This document shows positions 8,671-16,452 of a DNA stretch of 64,000 nucleotides, piece by piece. Source of the stretch: Virgibacillus salexigens (GTDB lineage: Bacteria > Bacillota > Bacilli > Bacillales > Amphibacillaceae). The translations under genes and the position numbers were made by a program. The DNA is taken from positions 930,001-994,000 of the forward strand of contig NZ_BNEO01000002.1 in NCBI RefSeq assembly GCF_014905415.1, in the 5' to 3' direction. The notes under the pieces were generated by a model that was not told the DNA's origin, searched no databases, and was given only the letters and a program-made list of their open reading frames with translations. Each line of letters begins with the position of its first letter. Position 1 is the first letter of the stretch.

Positions 8671-9147
8671 ATGGCCTTTCAGATTGTAATTAACTTAATT
8701 ATTGCATTCATGTGGATGTTTTTAAGTGAATCGTATTCTGTTCCAAGCTTTATCGCTGGATATCTGTGGGGAATTCTTCTCTTATTCCTATTGAGACGAT
8801 TTGTCCCAGACACGTTTTATTTACGACGTGTTATAAAAATTGTGCGATTAATCCTGCTCTTTATCAAGGAACTATTCTCCTCAAATATGGATATTGTGAA
8901 GTTAGTTTATACACCAAAGCCAGATGTTGAGCCTGGTATCTTTGAACTTCCAACCGAGCTTAAAAGTAACTGGGAAATTACCTTATTAGCTAATCTAATT
9001 TCGCTAACACCGGGAACGCTATCTGTAGCAGTTTCTCGTGATAATACAAAACTATTCATTCACGCCATGCATATTGACGACAGTGATGCTTCCATATTAT
9101 CGATCAAGAATACTTTCGAAAAAGCAATTATGGAGGTGACACGATGA
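8671..9147 (+). CDS. mrpE: Mrp-type antiporter subunit E
   Basis: A 158-residue subunit with two N-terminal membrane segments and a cytoplasmic C-terminal part. LLANLISLTPGTLSV near residue 107 is the family signature. In studied Bacillus complexes this is the subunit whose loss is best tolerated. The stop overlaps the mrpF start by four bases (ATGA), a typical coupled junction. Confidence 0.95.
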   Translation: MAFQIVINLIIAFMWMFLSESYSVPSFIAGYLWGILLLFLLRRFVPDTFYLRRVIKIVRLILLFIKELFSSNMDIVKLVYTPKPDVEPGIFELPTELKSNWEITLLANLISLTPGTLSVAVSRDNTKLFIHAMHIDDSDASILSIKNTFEKAIMEVTR

Positions 9148-9458
9148 CAGATAATATTTTAGCTGCAACAGAAGATTTACTATCTGTTGTTGTAATCGTT
9201 TGTTTTATAGGTGTTGCTATTTCATTAGCATTCTTATTGTATCGAGTGATTGCTGGCCCGACTCAACCAGATCGGGCAGTGGCTCTTGACGCAATCGGAA
9301 TTAATTTAATGGGGCTGGCAGGTTTATTGGCAATACACATTGTTACGACAAAACTGAACGATGTCATTTTATTAATTGGAATCCTAGCATTTCTCTCAAC
9401 GCTTGCAATTGCAAAATATCTAGAAAAGGGTGTTATCATTGATAGAGACTTGGATTAG
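9144..9458 (+). CDS. mrpF: Mrp-type antiporter subunit F
   Basis: A 104-residue protein with three membrane segments. YRVIAGPTQPDRAVALDAIG near residue 33 is the MnhF/PhaF signature. The ribosome site (GGAGGTG) lies at the end of mrpE and the genes overlap by four bases. Its own C-terminal end overlaps mrpG by about 20 bases. It belongs to the mrpACDEFG operon. Confidence 0.95.
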   Translation: MTDNILAATEDLLSVVVIVCFIGVAISLAFLLYRVIAGPTQPDRAVALDAIGINLMGLAGLLAIHIVTTKLNDVILLIGILAFLSTLAIAKYLEKGVIIDRDLD

Positions 9459-9813
9459 CATCATTTTAAATATACTTGTAATTGTATTTATTCTTGGTGG
9501 AACATTCTTTATTTTATCGGCATCTATCGGGATTGTTCGATTCCCAGATGTTTATACGAGATTACATGCCGCTACAAAGGCATCGACATTAGGAATTGCA
9601 TGTATTCTTATTGGAGCTTTTCTTTATCTCTATTTAGCACACGGTATTGTTAGTGGTAAATTACTTTTAGCTATCGTATTTATTCTTTTAACAGCTCCCG
9701 TTTCAGCTCATATGATTGGCAGAGCTGCGCATGCTTATGGAGTAAAACCACATCTTAAAAATCGCAGAGATGCTTATCAGGATGCAATCAATGAATATAC
9801 AGAGAATCAATAA
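9439..9813 (+). CDS. mrpG: Mrp-type antiporter subunit G
   Basis: The last operon gene, 124 residues with three membrane segments; VRFPDVYTRLHAATKASTLG near residue 33 is diagnostic of MrpG/MnhG. I prefer the TTG at 9439 because AAAAGGG lies eight bases upstream; the GTG at 9430 in the same frame directly abuts that ribosome site and is unlikely. The start lies inside mrpF. A strong terminator follows immediately. Confidence 0.92.
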   Translation: MIETWISIILNILVIVFILGGTFFILSASIGIVRFPDVYTRLHAATKASTLGIACILIGAFLYLYLAHGIVSGKLLLAIVFILLTAPVSAHMIGRAAHAYGVKPHLKNRRDAYQDAINEYTENQ

Positions 9814-9814
9814 C

Positions 9815-9850
9815 AAAAGAAGTGACCGTCTCCCGACAGTCACTTCTTTT
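9815..9850 (+). terminator. Terminator of the mrp operon
   Basis: AAAAGAAGTGAC at 9815-9826 pairs with GTCACTTCTTTT at 9839-9850, giving a 12-base stem with a T-run directly after the stop codon of mrpG. Confidence 0.92.
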
Positions 9851-9914
9851 TCATAAATATTTATTTTCTACTCGGATAAAATATAGTTACTTTAAAGGAT
9901 GAGAGGATACAATC

Positions 9915-11393
9915 ATGAAAACACTGGAATTACTGGAAAATCTCCATTTAAAGCAAATTCACGGACATCTACCGGAATGCGTTAATTCGATACATCAAGA
10001 TTCTAGGGAAGTTACCAACAATTCCTTATTTATTTGTATTTCTGGTCATAAGCAGGATGGTCATGATTACTACCATGATGCAATAAATAACGGAGCTAAT
10101 ATTATTGTCGCTGAGAAGCAGTTAGAAATAGATTTTAACAAATCTGCATTCATCCTAGTTCCTGATACAAAAAGAGCAATGGCACAACTAATCAATAAAT
10201 TCCACAACTACCCTTCTTCTCAAATGACACTATTCGGGGTCACTGGTACAAATGGTAAAACGACAGTTACAACCTTAATTCAAAAATTACTTCAACGATG
10301 CGGGATAAAATCAGCTTTAGCTGGTACAAACGGCTTTCAAATCGATAACAAAAAGTACTATACCGAAAACACCACGAGCGATGTACTCACAAATCAAGCT
10401 TTACTAGCTCTATCACGTGATCAGCATGTAAGAAAGGTGGTTATGGAGGTATCTTCCCATGGCTTAGCCCAAGGACGTCTATGGGGAATTGACTATGATA
10501 TCGCAGTTTTTACAAACCTTTCCCAAGACCATCTAGACTATCATCAAACGATGGAAGCATATGGCTATGTAAAAGGGCTTTTATTCGCGCAGCTAGGTAA
10601 TGATATGTCCAAATCAAAATATGCCATTCTTAACCAGGACGACCCTTGGTCAGAAACATATAAGATGGCTACTTCAGCCGAAGTTATTACTTATGGCTTA
10701 CAAAAAAATGCTGATTTCAGAGCATTTGCCATAAACTATACAATCAATGAGACAACATTTACTTTAGAATATCCTGAAGGCAGAGTTACTATCGCTATCA
10801 ACTTATTAGGCGAGTTTAATGTTTATAACACATTAGCTGCTCTTGCTGCCCTATACGCAGATGGCAATGATATAAAAACGATGATCCATTTTTTACCTGA
10901 AATTTCTAATATAACCGGGAGAATGGAGAAATTAGTTGTAAATGCGCCAATTACGATGTATGTCGATTATGCTCATACGCCAGATGCCATCGAAAAATGT
11001 ATAAAAACAGTTGCTCCTTTTAAACAGAAACGCATCATTTTAGTAGTTGGTACTGGCGGTGAACGAGATCGAGAAAAACGACCGTTGATGGCAAAAAAAG
11101 CTTCACATGCTGATGTTGTTATCTTGACAGTGAACGACCCAAGAACTGAAGCAAGCGACAGAATCATTCGAGATATGGAAAAGGGGATGCTACACGATGA
11201 TTACCTACTCATATCCGATCGCAAACAAGCTATTGAACAAGCGATTCGAATTAGTGAGCCTGGAGATACCATTATTTTTGCAGGTAAAGGACAAGAAAAT
11301 TATCAAATTATTGGTGAAACAAAACACCCACATAATGACGCACTTATCGCCACTGAATTTGCCAATTCTAAATTCCAACGTAACACGGATTAA
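9915..11393 (+). CDS. MurE-like UDP-MurNAc-tripeptide ligase, probably a second copy
   Basis: A Mur-ligase of 492 residues. The ATP site GTNGKTT lies at 111-117, the carboxyphosphate region near SSHGLAQGR, the central TNLSQDHLDYH segment near 200 and the C-terminal GTGGERDREKRPLM near 378. MurE adds the third amino acid of the peptidoglycan stem in the cytoplasm. The usual DNPR substrate motif reads NDPR at 407-410, TTPE reads TTSD, and the C-terminal DDRE segment is replaced by HPHND, so the third amino acid is not predictable. It stands alone between mrp and sigK rather than in a division cluster, suggesting a paralogue. Confidence 0.82.
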   Translation: MKTLELLENLHLKQIHGHLPECVNSIHQDSREVTNNSLFICISGHKQDGHDYYHDAINNGANIIVAEKQLEIDFNKSAFILVPDTKRAMAQLINKFHNYPSSQMTLFGVTGTNGKTTVTTLIQKLLQRCGIKSALAGTNGFQIDNKKYYTENTTSDVLTNQALLALSRDQHVRKVVMEVSSHGLAQGRLWGIDYDIAVFTNLSQDHLDYHQTMEAYGYVKGLLFAQLGNDMSKSKYAILNQDDPWSETYKMATSAEVITYGLQKNADFRAFAINYTINETTFTLEYPEGRVTIAINLLGEFNVYNTLAALAALYADGNDIKTMIHFLPEISNITGRMEKLVVNAPITMYVDYAHTPDAIEKCIKTVAPFKQKRIILVVGTGGERDREKRPLMAKKASHADVVILTVNDPRTEASDRIIRDMEKGMLHDDYLLISDRKQAIEQAIRISEPGDTIIFAGKGQENYQIIGETKHPHNDALIATEFANSKFQRNTD

Positions 11394-11451
11394 AGTACAG
11401 GGCTTTATTTATTGTTAAGAGCATAAATTTTTAAAGGACAGACACTTTCTA

Positions 11452-11510
11452 CCTCCTCCGTACATAACAATAAGGTATAGGTGATGGCCCAGACCGTAAT
11501 ATGGAGGAGG
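11452..11510 (+). promoter_or_regulatory. Inverted repeat that would hide the sigK ribosome site
   Basis: CCTCCTCCGTA at 11452-11462 can pair with TATGGAGGAGG at 11500-11510, an 11-base stem with one G-U pair. The second arm contains the sigK Shine-Dalgarno sequence. The 37-base loop includes CATAACAAT, close to a sigma-E/sigma-K type -10 element. RNA reading through from murE would bury the ribosome site; RNA starting in the loop would not. The pairing is visible in the sequence; the control is inferred. Confidence 0.55.
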
Positions 11511-11519
11511 AGGATATAT

Positions 11520-12224
11520 TTGTCCGGCATTTTAAGTGCCTTAGCACTTCTTATTAAAGAAGCAATGTTCTTTGTTTCCTATGTTAAAAATCACGCTTTC
11601 CCTCAACCCTTACCACCAGAAGAAGAAATAGAATATATTAAACAAATGCAGGACGGAAGTGAAACAGCAAGAAATAAACTAATCGAACATAATCTCCGAT
11701 TAGTGGCACATATTGTTAAAAAGTTTGAAAATACAGGAGAAGATGCAGAAGACCTTATTTCAATTGGCACAATTGGCTTGATTAAAGGAGTTGAAAGTTA
11801 TTCCACTGATAAAGGAACAAAACTTGCAACTTATGCAGCTCGTTGTATTGAAAACGAAATACTTATGCATTTACGTGCGTTAAAAAAAGTAAAAAAAGAT
11901 GTTTCCCTGCACGACCCTATTGGCCAAGACAAAGAGGGAAATGAAATTAGTCTTATCGATATTTTGGAAGCCGAGAATCAAAATATTATAGAATTTATCC
12001 AACTCAACATGGAAATAGAAAAGATGGAGGATTATTTCGCTATTTTAGATAATCGAGAAAGAGAAGTCATTGTTTATCGTTACGGCCTTAATGACCAACA
12101 AGAGATGACCCAACGAGAAATTGCGAAAAAATTAAACATCTCTCGTAGTTATGTATCACGTATTGAGAAGAGAGCATTAATGAAAGTATTCCATGAGTAT
12201 TATCGGAAGGAACGAGGAAGATAA
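11520..12224 (+). CDS. sigK: RNA polymerase sporulation sigma factor K precursor (pro-sigma-K)
   Basis: The late mother-cell sigma factor that drives coat genes. The start is the TTG at 11520, six to seven bases after GGAGGAGGAGG, giving 234 residues. Residues 1-20 form the hydrophobic pro-sequence removed by SpoIVFB, ending before [12 protein letters not shown]. Region 2 holds [20 protein letters not shown], and region 4.2 has [20 protein letters not shown] near residue 200. The ORF is uninterrupted, so there is no skin-type element inserted here. It follows murE on the same strand. Confidence 0.96.
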   Translation: MSGILSALALLIKEAMFFVSYVKNHAFPQPLPPEEEIEYIKQMQDGSETARNKLIEHNLRLVAHIVKKFENTGEDAEDLISIGTIGLIKGVESYSTDKGTKLATYAARCIENEILMHLRALKKVKKDVSLHDPIGQDKEGNEISLIDILEAENQNIIEFIQLNMEIEKMEDYFAILDNREREVIVYRYGLNDQQEMTQREIAKKLNISRSYVSRIEKRALMKVFHEYYRKERGR

Positions 12225-12241
12225 CGTGCGATCTAAACCAA

Positions 12242-12272
12242 AGGAGCGCTAGTCTTAAAGATTAGCGCTCCT
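12242..12272. terminator. Convergent hairpin between sigK and yrhC
   Basis: AGGAGCGCTA pairs with TAGCGCTCCT around an 11-base loop, between two genes that converge. The stop codon of yrhC (12262-12264) lies in the loop-side edge of the hairpin. The T-run is poor on both strands, so termination may be weak. Confidence 0.6.
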
Positions 12273-12498
12273 CCTCTATTTCTTGTTTTATTTGTTTTTG
12301 TTTAAATGCAAGCCCTATTCCTAGTACCACAGATAGGAATGCTAAAATCAGTAACACTGGTCCATCGTTAGAAGGTCGAATAAAGGTATTGATCATAGCC
12401 CCCAACCATAAGTAACTAGCTAAGATAAGCAAGGCTCCAATAAATCGTTGATAGTCCTTAAATTTATTTTGTAGCTGTTTCAGCCGCTCATTCACCAT
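12262..12498 (-). CDS. yrhC: YrhC-like small membrane protein
   Basis: A 78-residue protein of the YrhC family, function unknown. It has a charged N-terminus (MVNERLKQLQNKFKDYQRF), two hydrophobic segments (about residues 21-38 and 46-62) and a charged tail. The ATG at 12496-12498 is used because AAGGAGG lies six bases upstream; an upstream in-frame start would add 11 basic residues. In B. subtilis yrhC is also near mtnN, but here the intervening cysteine-interconversion genes are missing. Confidence 0.85.
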   Translation of the reverse strand: MVNERLKQLQNKFKDYQRFIGALLILASYLWLGAMINTFIRPSNDGPVLLILAFLSVVLGIGLAFKQKQIKQEIEEER

Positions 12499-12503
12499 TA
12501 TAG

Positions 12504-12554
12504 CCCTCCTTCTACTTATAGATCGTATCATAGATTAATAGGTTAAGCAGGAGG
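12504..12554 (-). promoter_or_regulatory. Inverted repeat that could mask the yrhC ribosome site
   Basis: On the minus strand CCTCCTGCT (12554-12546), just after the mtnN stop, can pair with AGAAGGAGG (12512-12504), which is the yrhC Shine-Dalgarno region; eight of nine positions pair. The loop is 33 bases. It resembles the layouts before sigK, rsfA and coxA but is the weakest of them. Confidence 0.35.
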
Positions 12555-12574
12555 TAATTAATGGTAAATTATAA

Positions 12575-13264
12575 TTAGATTTCTCTCACTAATTTAATAA
12601 TTAGATTTGCCGCATTCGTTGCTGCCGTTTCTAGAAATGCATCAAACGATATTGAAGATTCCTTACCAGCTATATCTGACAACGCTCGAATAATTACAAA
12701 TGGCGTTTTGTATTGATAACAGACTTGCGCTACAGCAGCAGCCTCCATCTCAGCGGCTATCATCGTAGGAAATTTTTCACGAACAAATACTACACGATTA
12801 GGATCTGACATAAATGAGTCCCCTGTAGCAATGATGCCTTCTTTTGAGCGGATTCCCATTTGCTGAACTACTTTTGTAGTTTTAGTTACCAATCCTGCAT
12901 CTGCATCATACATTGCAGGCATACTTGGTACTTGACCATATGCATAGTCAAATGCTGTTGCATCCACATCATGATGGACGACCTGAGTAGATATTACAAC
13001 ATCTCCTACTTCTAATTCTTTTGCAAAACCACCTGCAGATCCTGTATTTATAATGCAGTCAACTGTAAATCGCTCATGCAGAATAGTTGTTGCCATTGCA
13101 GCATTAACCTTACCTATTCCAGATTTTAATAAAACGATAGCTTGTCCATTAAGTTTACCACTTATAAATAAACAGTTGGCAACTTCTTTTTCTTGTTTTT
13201 CAGTCATTGTCTCTAATACTAGAGCAACCTCTTCATCCATAGCACCAATGATACCTATTGTCAT
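12575..13264 (-). CDS. mtnN: 5'-methylthioadenosine/S-adenosylhomocysteine nucleosidase
   Basis: MtnN (Pfs) hydrolyses methylthioadenosine and S-adenosylhomocysteine, clearing by-products of SAM use. The protein has 229 residues. GIIGAMDEEVALV opens the purine phosphorylase fold; AAEMEAAAVAQV near residue 170 holds the substrate-binding glutamate, and the catalytic aspartate is in ALSDIAG near 196. A GGAGGAG ribosome site precedes the ATG. It follows yrrS by 25 bases on the same strand. Confidence 0.96.
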   Translation of the reverse strand: MTIGIIGAMDEEVALVLETMTEKQEKEVANCLFISGKLNGQAIVLLKSGIGKVNAAMATTILHERFTVDCIINTGSAGGFAKELEVGDVVISTQVVHHDVDATAFDYAYGQVPSMPAMYDADAGLVTKTTKVVQQMGIRSKEGIIATGDSFMSDPNRVVFVREKFPTMIAAEMEAAAVAQVCYQYKTPFVIIRALSDIAGKESSISFDAFLETAATNAANLIIKLVREI

Positions 13265-13289
13265 GGCTTCTCCTCCATCACACGCATTC

Positions 13290-13979
13290 TTAATTTGTTT
13301 CTACTTGATTCAATTTTTCTACTTTTGTTGGTTTCCAACCGTTATTATCAACCCATGATAAATAAACTCGGTATATCTCTGTATTATCAGAGTTAGACAC
13401 TGTTGCTTCTACTTTCTGGTCTCCTCCATTACCTACCCAATGGGTAACCATTGAACTTTCATCGAGGCCAGTCACTTCTGCTGCTGCTCGAGCTATCTCA
13501 ATTCGATCTTGAGATCCATCATTATAATTCGTAGTATGCGGTCCTTCCTGTTCTGTTCCAATTGGCTCCCAATCACCCGTATAAGCTTCAACCACATTAC
13601 TATTAGATGATTCAACTTGTTCCTTTTCTACCTCTGCATTATTCTCTGCTTCCGTATCCTCTTCTGTGGATTCTTGTTGATCATTATTCTGGTCCTGGTC
13701 TTCTTTATTTGCAGCATCTTCTTCGCTATCTCCTCTAGTAAATTGGTCTCCACTGCTATTATTATCCTCATTATTATTTTCTTCTTGCTCGGATTGATTT
13801 TCAGAATTTGATGAGTCGGTTTCTTCTGACGTATTATCCTCGCCACCACCAAATATCAAAAATCCAAGAAATATTATGATTAGAATGGCAACTACCACAA
13901 GCAAAATGGAAATAGACTTCGTATTTTTTCTACGTTTTTCAAATTTATTTAGTCTCGAACCTTTATCTAAATCACTCAT
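13290..13979 (-). CDS. yrrS: YrrS-like membrane-anchored protein (DUF1510)
   Basis: The 229-residue protein has a basic cytoplasmic N-terminus, one membrane anchor (about residues 23-45), a long acidic low-complexity linker rich in E, D, N, Q and S (about 48-135), and a folded C-terminal domain with WEPIGTEQEGPHTTNY and WVDNNGWKPTKVEKL. This matches YrrS, which in B. subtilis lies beside a penicillin-binding protein gene (pbpI). That neighbour is not present here. Function is unknown. Confidence 0.85.
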   Translation of the reverse strand: MSDLDKGSRLNKFEKRRKNTKSISILLVVVAILIIIFLGFLIFGGGEDNTSEETDSSNSENQSEQEENNNEDNNSSGDQFTRGDSEEDAANKEDQDQNNDQQESTEEDTEAENNAEVEKEQVESSNSNVVEAYTGDWEPIGTEQEGPHTTNYNDGSQDRIEIARAAAEVTGLDESSMVTHWVGNGGDQKVEATVSNSDNTEIYRVYLSWVDNNGWKPTKVEKLNQVETN

Positions 13980-13994
13980 ACTTTTAGCCCTCCC

Positions 13995-14365
13995 ATATCT
14001 ACTCTACTATAATATCATATTTTTGAAGCAGAAGAATATGATAGAGATATTACAATTGTATCTTAACATTAGACAATTTGTTGTTTCTTCCTAATAACCT
14101 AACAGCGGCACTCTAAAAGTGTAGACGCAACAGGATGTTTTTCCGTGGATAGAACTTCACTTTCTCTGAAAGATCTCCAGTTTAATTGGCTGTCGTAACG
14201 TACTCGTTTTTTATTCTCCTATCAAAAAAGCAGGCAAACCAGTTTGTAGAAAATCTCTTTTTCTCTCTCATTACATTATGCCTTTCTTCTGACCTAGAGA
14301 CACGACACGCAATGAATCATAGAGCCAACCGATACAGTTCATTTTGAACTTCTTTAAATAAAGAT
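13995..14365. other. Noncoding interval between yrrS and greA
   Basis: About 370 bases without an ORF of coding character on either strand. The yrrS promoter should lie near 14000-14060. The rest (14100-14345) is of mixed composition with no stem-loop or repeat that I could match to a known RNA. In B. subtilis pbpI lies near this position, so it may be the scar of a lost gene, but no remnant is recognisable. Confidence 0.4.
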
Positions 14366-14415
14366 GGCTGTCGAGTTTCTCGACAGCCTGAAAACGGGCT
14401 ATGCTCGTTTTTTAG
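14366..14415 (-). terminator. Terminator region of greA
   Basis: GGCTGTCGAG at 14366-14375 pairs perfectly with CTCGACAGCC at 14379-14388, followed on the minus strand by a T-rich tail. A second hairpin (AAAACGGGC with GCTCGTTTT, 14391-14411) lies between it and the greA stop. Both read as terminators in the greA direction. Confidence 0.8.
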
Positions 14416-14888
14416 TCAACCTTTACAATTTTAACCTCGATTTCTCCTCCTGGAGTTGTCACCGTAACTTGAGCACCTACTTCTTGTCCAAGCAGACTTT
14501 TAGCCATGGGCGAATCATTGGATATCTTTCCTTCAAAAGGATCCGCTTCTGCACTACCTACGATTGTATAGGATTCTTCATCACCATCAGGAAGCTCTTG
14601 GAAGGTGACTGTATTACCCAATGAAACAATATTTGGATTATCATTATCATTTTCAATGATTACTGCATTACGAATCATTTTCTCTACTTGTGCAATTCTT
14701 GATTCTACAAAGGCTTGATCGTCTTTAGCCGCATCATACTCCGAGTTCTCAGAAAGATCCCCAAAATCACGTGCTACCTTTATGCGCTCAACGACTTCTT
14801 GTCTTCTTTCTGTTTTCAAATAATGTAATTCTTCTTCTAAATTTTTCTTTCCTTCTTGAGTCATATAATAACTTTTCTCTGTAGCCAT
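14412..14888 (-). CDS. greA: Transcript cleavage factor GreA
   Basis: GreA rescues backtracked RNA polymerase by stimulating cleavage of the nascent RNA. The 158-residue protein has the N-terminal coiled coil with the acidic tip ([17 protein letters not shown] near residue 40) and the C-terminal FKBP-like domain ([15 protein letters not shown] near 120). The ATG at 14886-14888 is chosen since AAGGAG lies eight bases upstream and the family begins MATEK. It follows udk on the same strand. Confidence 0.96.
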   Translation of the reverse strand: MATEKSYYMTQEGKKNLEEELHYLKTERRQEVVERIKVARDFGDLSENSEYDAAKDDQAFVESRIAQVEKMIRNAVIIENDNDNPNIVSLGNTVTFQELPDGDEESYTIVGSAEADPFEGKISNDSPMAKSLLGQEVGAQVTVTTPGGEIEVKIVKVD

Positions 14889-15077
14889 TCTAAACACTCC
14901 TTTTTATTCCTTTAGTAACCTCTTAAGGATTACTAACCCCTTTTAATTAATTGACATTGAGTGAATAAACATATTGAAATAACCAAGATATGATTTTCAT
15001 GTCTCAATTACCTGAAAAAATGTACTAAACATTACTATGGCAGACTTCTTACAAATTTTCAACACTTTTCTTTAATT

Positions 15078-15710
15078 CTAGGTTTGATTTTTGAAAAGTA
15101 TTTTTTCAATCTTTGTTGCCATAATGTCTATTGCTACATGGTTTTGTCCACCTTCTGGAATAATAATATCTGCATATCGTTTCGTAGGTTCGATAAATTG
15201 CAAATGAGACGGTCTTACATTATTAATATACTGATCGATTACAGAGTCTAAAGACCGGCCCCTCTCATTTATATCTCGCATCAGGCGACGAATAATACGT
15301 AGATCTGCATCCGTATCAACATATACTTTAATATCCATTAAATCCACTAATCGAGGATCCTCTAGAATTAAAATCCCTTCTAGAATAATCACATCCTTTG
15401 GTTGGACCAGAATGACTTCTTCTGATCTTGTATGGATTTTATAATCATAAACAGGTTTATTAATTTCTTTTCCCTTTAGCAATGCATGTATATGTTCAAT
15501 TAACAAATCATTATCAAAGGCCAGTGGATGATCATAATTTGTATTTAACCGCTCCTCGAAGGGCAAATGACTTTGGTCTTTATAATAATAATCTTGTTCA
15601 ATAACAAGAATGGTTTGATCGGAAAATCGCTGGCATATAGAGCGTGTGACAGATGTTTTACCGCTGCCGCTTCCACCAGCCACGCCAATTACTACTGGTC
15701 TATCCTGCAT
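15078..15710 (-). CDS. udk: Uridine kinase
   Basis: Udk phosphorylates uridine and cytidine in pyrimidine salvage. The protein has 210 residues with the P-loop [12 protein letters not shown] near residue 8, [12 protein letters not shown] near 38 and the [19 protein letters not shown] segment near 133. It lies between yrrM and greA. In B. subtilis two U32-type peptidase genes (yrrN, yrrO) lie between yrrM and udk; they are absent here and the gap is only 24 bases. Confidence 0.96.
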   Translation of the reverse strand: MQDRPVVIGVAGGSGSGKTSVTRSICQRFSDQTILVIEQDYYYKDQSHLPFEERLNTNYDHPLAFDNDLLIEHIHALLKGKEINKPVYDYKIHTRSEEVILVQPKDVIILEGILILEDPRLVDLMDIKVYVDTDADLRIIRRLMRDINERGRSLDSVIDQYINNVRPSHLQFIEPTKRYADIIIPEGGQNHVAIDIMATKIEKILFKNQT

Positions 15711-15734
15711 GGATAAGGTACTCCCTTCTAAGCT

Positions 15735-16370
15735 TCACTTCTTTAAACTAATTGCAACTCCATCTCCAATTGGTACAATAGTCGTTGTAAAATCTGGATG
15801 ATGCATAAGCCATTCATTATAATTATCGATTTTTTTGACCATATTCTTAAATCTTGCTGGTGCCAGCTCTTGCTGGGCAACATACCCCCTAAATAAAACA
15901 TTATCAGTTAGTATCATGCCCGCTTTATTTAAATAAGGTGCTGATTGCTCAAAAAACCGTCGATACTGACCTTTTGCTGCATCGATAAATATTACATCAA
16001 ATAATTGATCTTTTTGCAAATTATTTAATTGTTCGAGTGCATCCCCATGAATAACATGTATTTGCTCTTCTTTACCTTGCTTTTGAATATTCTTAATTGC
16101 TTCCTGATAACGCTGTTCATCCTTTTCGATTGTGATAATACTAGCGTTGGGAACTGCCTCCAGCATCCTTAATGCAGAATATCCAATTGCTGTTCCGATT
16201 TCCAAGATGTTGATGGGGTGTTTTAGACGTAGCATTTGTAGTACAAAATGCATACTTATTGGTTCCATAATAGGTATTTTTTCTGTTTTTGCTTTTTTTT
16301 CTAGATCACTGATGTTTTCTTCTCTTGCTGGTAAAATCTTCGATAAATAGTTTATTATTTGTTCATCCAT
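15735..16370 (-). CDS. yrrM: Class I SAM-dependent O-methyltransferase YrrM (TrmR-like)
   Basis: A 211-residue methyltransferase of the cation-dependent O-methyltransferase family. The SAM-binding motif ILEIGTAIGYSALRM lies near residue 55, the metal-site FIDAAKGQYRRF near 129 and the second metal site DNVLFRG near 154. The B. subtilis orthologue has been linked to wobble-uridine tRNA modification. It sits between mltG and udk, with a 12-base hairpin separating it from mltG. Confidence 0.92.
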   Translation of the reverse strand: MDEQIINYLSKILPAREENISDLEKKAKTEKIPIMEPISMHFVLQMLRLKHPINILEIGTAIGYSALRMLEAVPNASIITIEKDEQRYQEAIKNIQKQGKEEQIHVIHGDALEQLNNLQKDQLFDVIFIDAAKGQYRRFFEQSAPYLNKAGMILTDNVLFRGYVAQQELAPARFKNMVKKIDNYNEWLMHHPDFTTTIVPIGDGVAISLKK

Positions 16371-16397
16371 GAAATACCCTCTTTTTAGAATAAATCG

Positions 16398-16441
16398 GAT
16401 TCATCCCCCTTCTCATTTAAAATGAAACAGGGGGATGAATC
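16398..16441 (-). terminator. Hairpin between mltG and yrrM
   Basis: GATTCATCCCCC at 16398-16409 pairs perfectly with GGGGGATGAATC at 16430-16441. It lies just after yrrM on the minus strand, before the mltG coding end is reached, that is, downstream of mltG's neighbour in reading order: mltG ends at 16453 and this structure follows it. The T-run after the stem is weak, so partial termination ahead of yrrM is likely. Confidence 0.6.
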
Positions 16442-16452
16442 AGTATGGCAAG

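Noticed and set aside
13617-13852. Short hydrophobic or basic frames opposite and within yrrS
   Set aside because: They arise from the repetitive acidic codons of the yrrS linker read in other frames.
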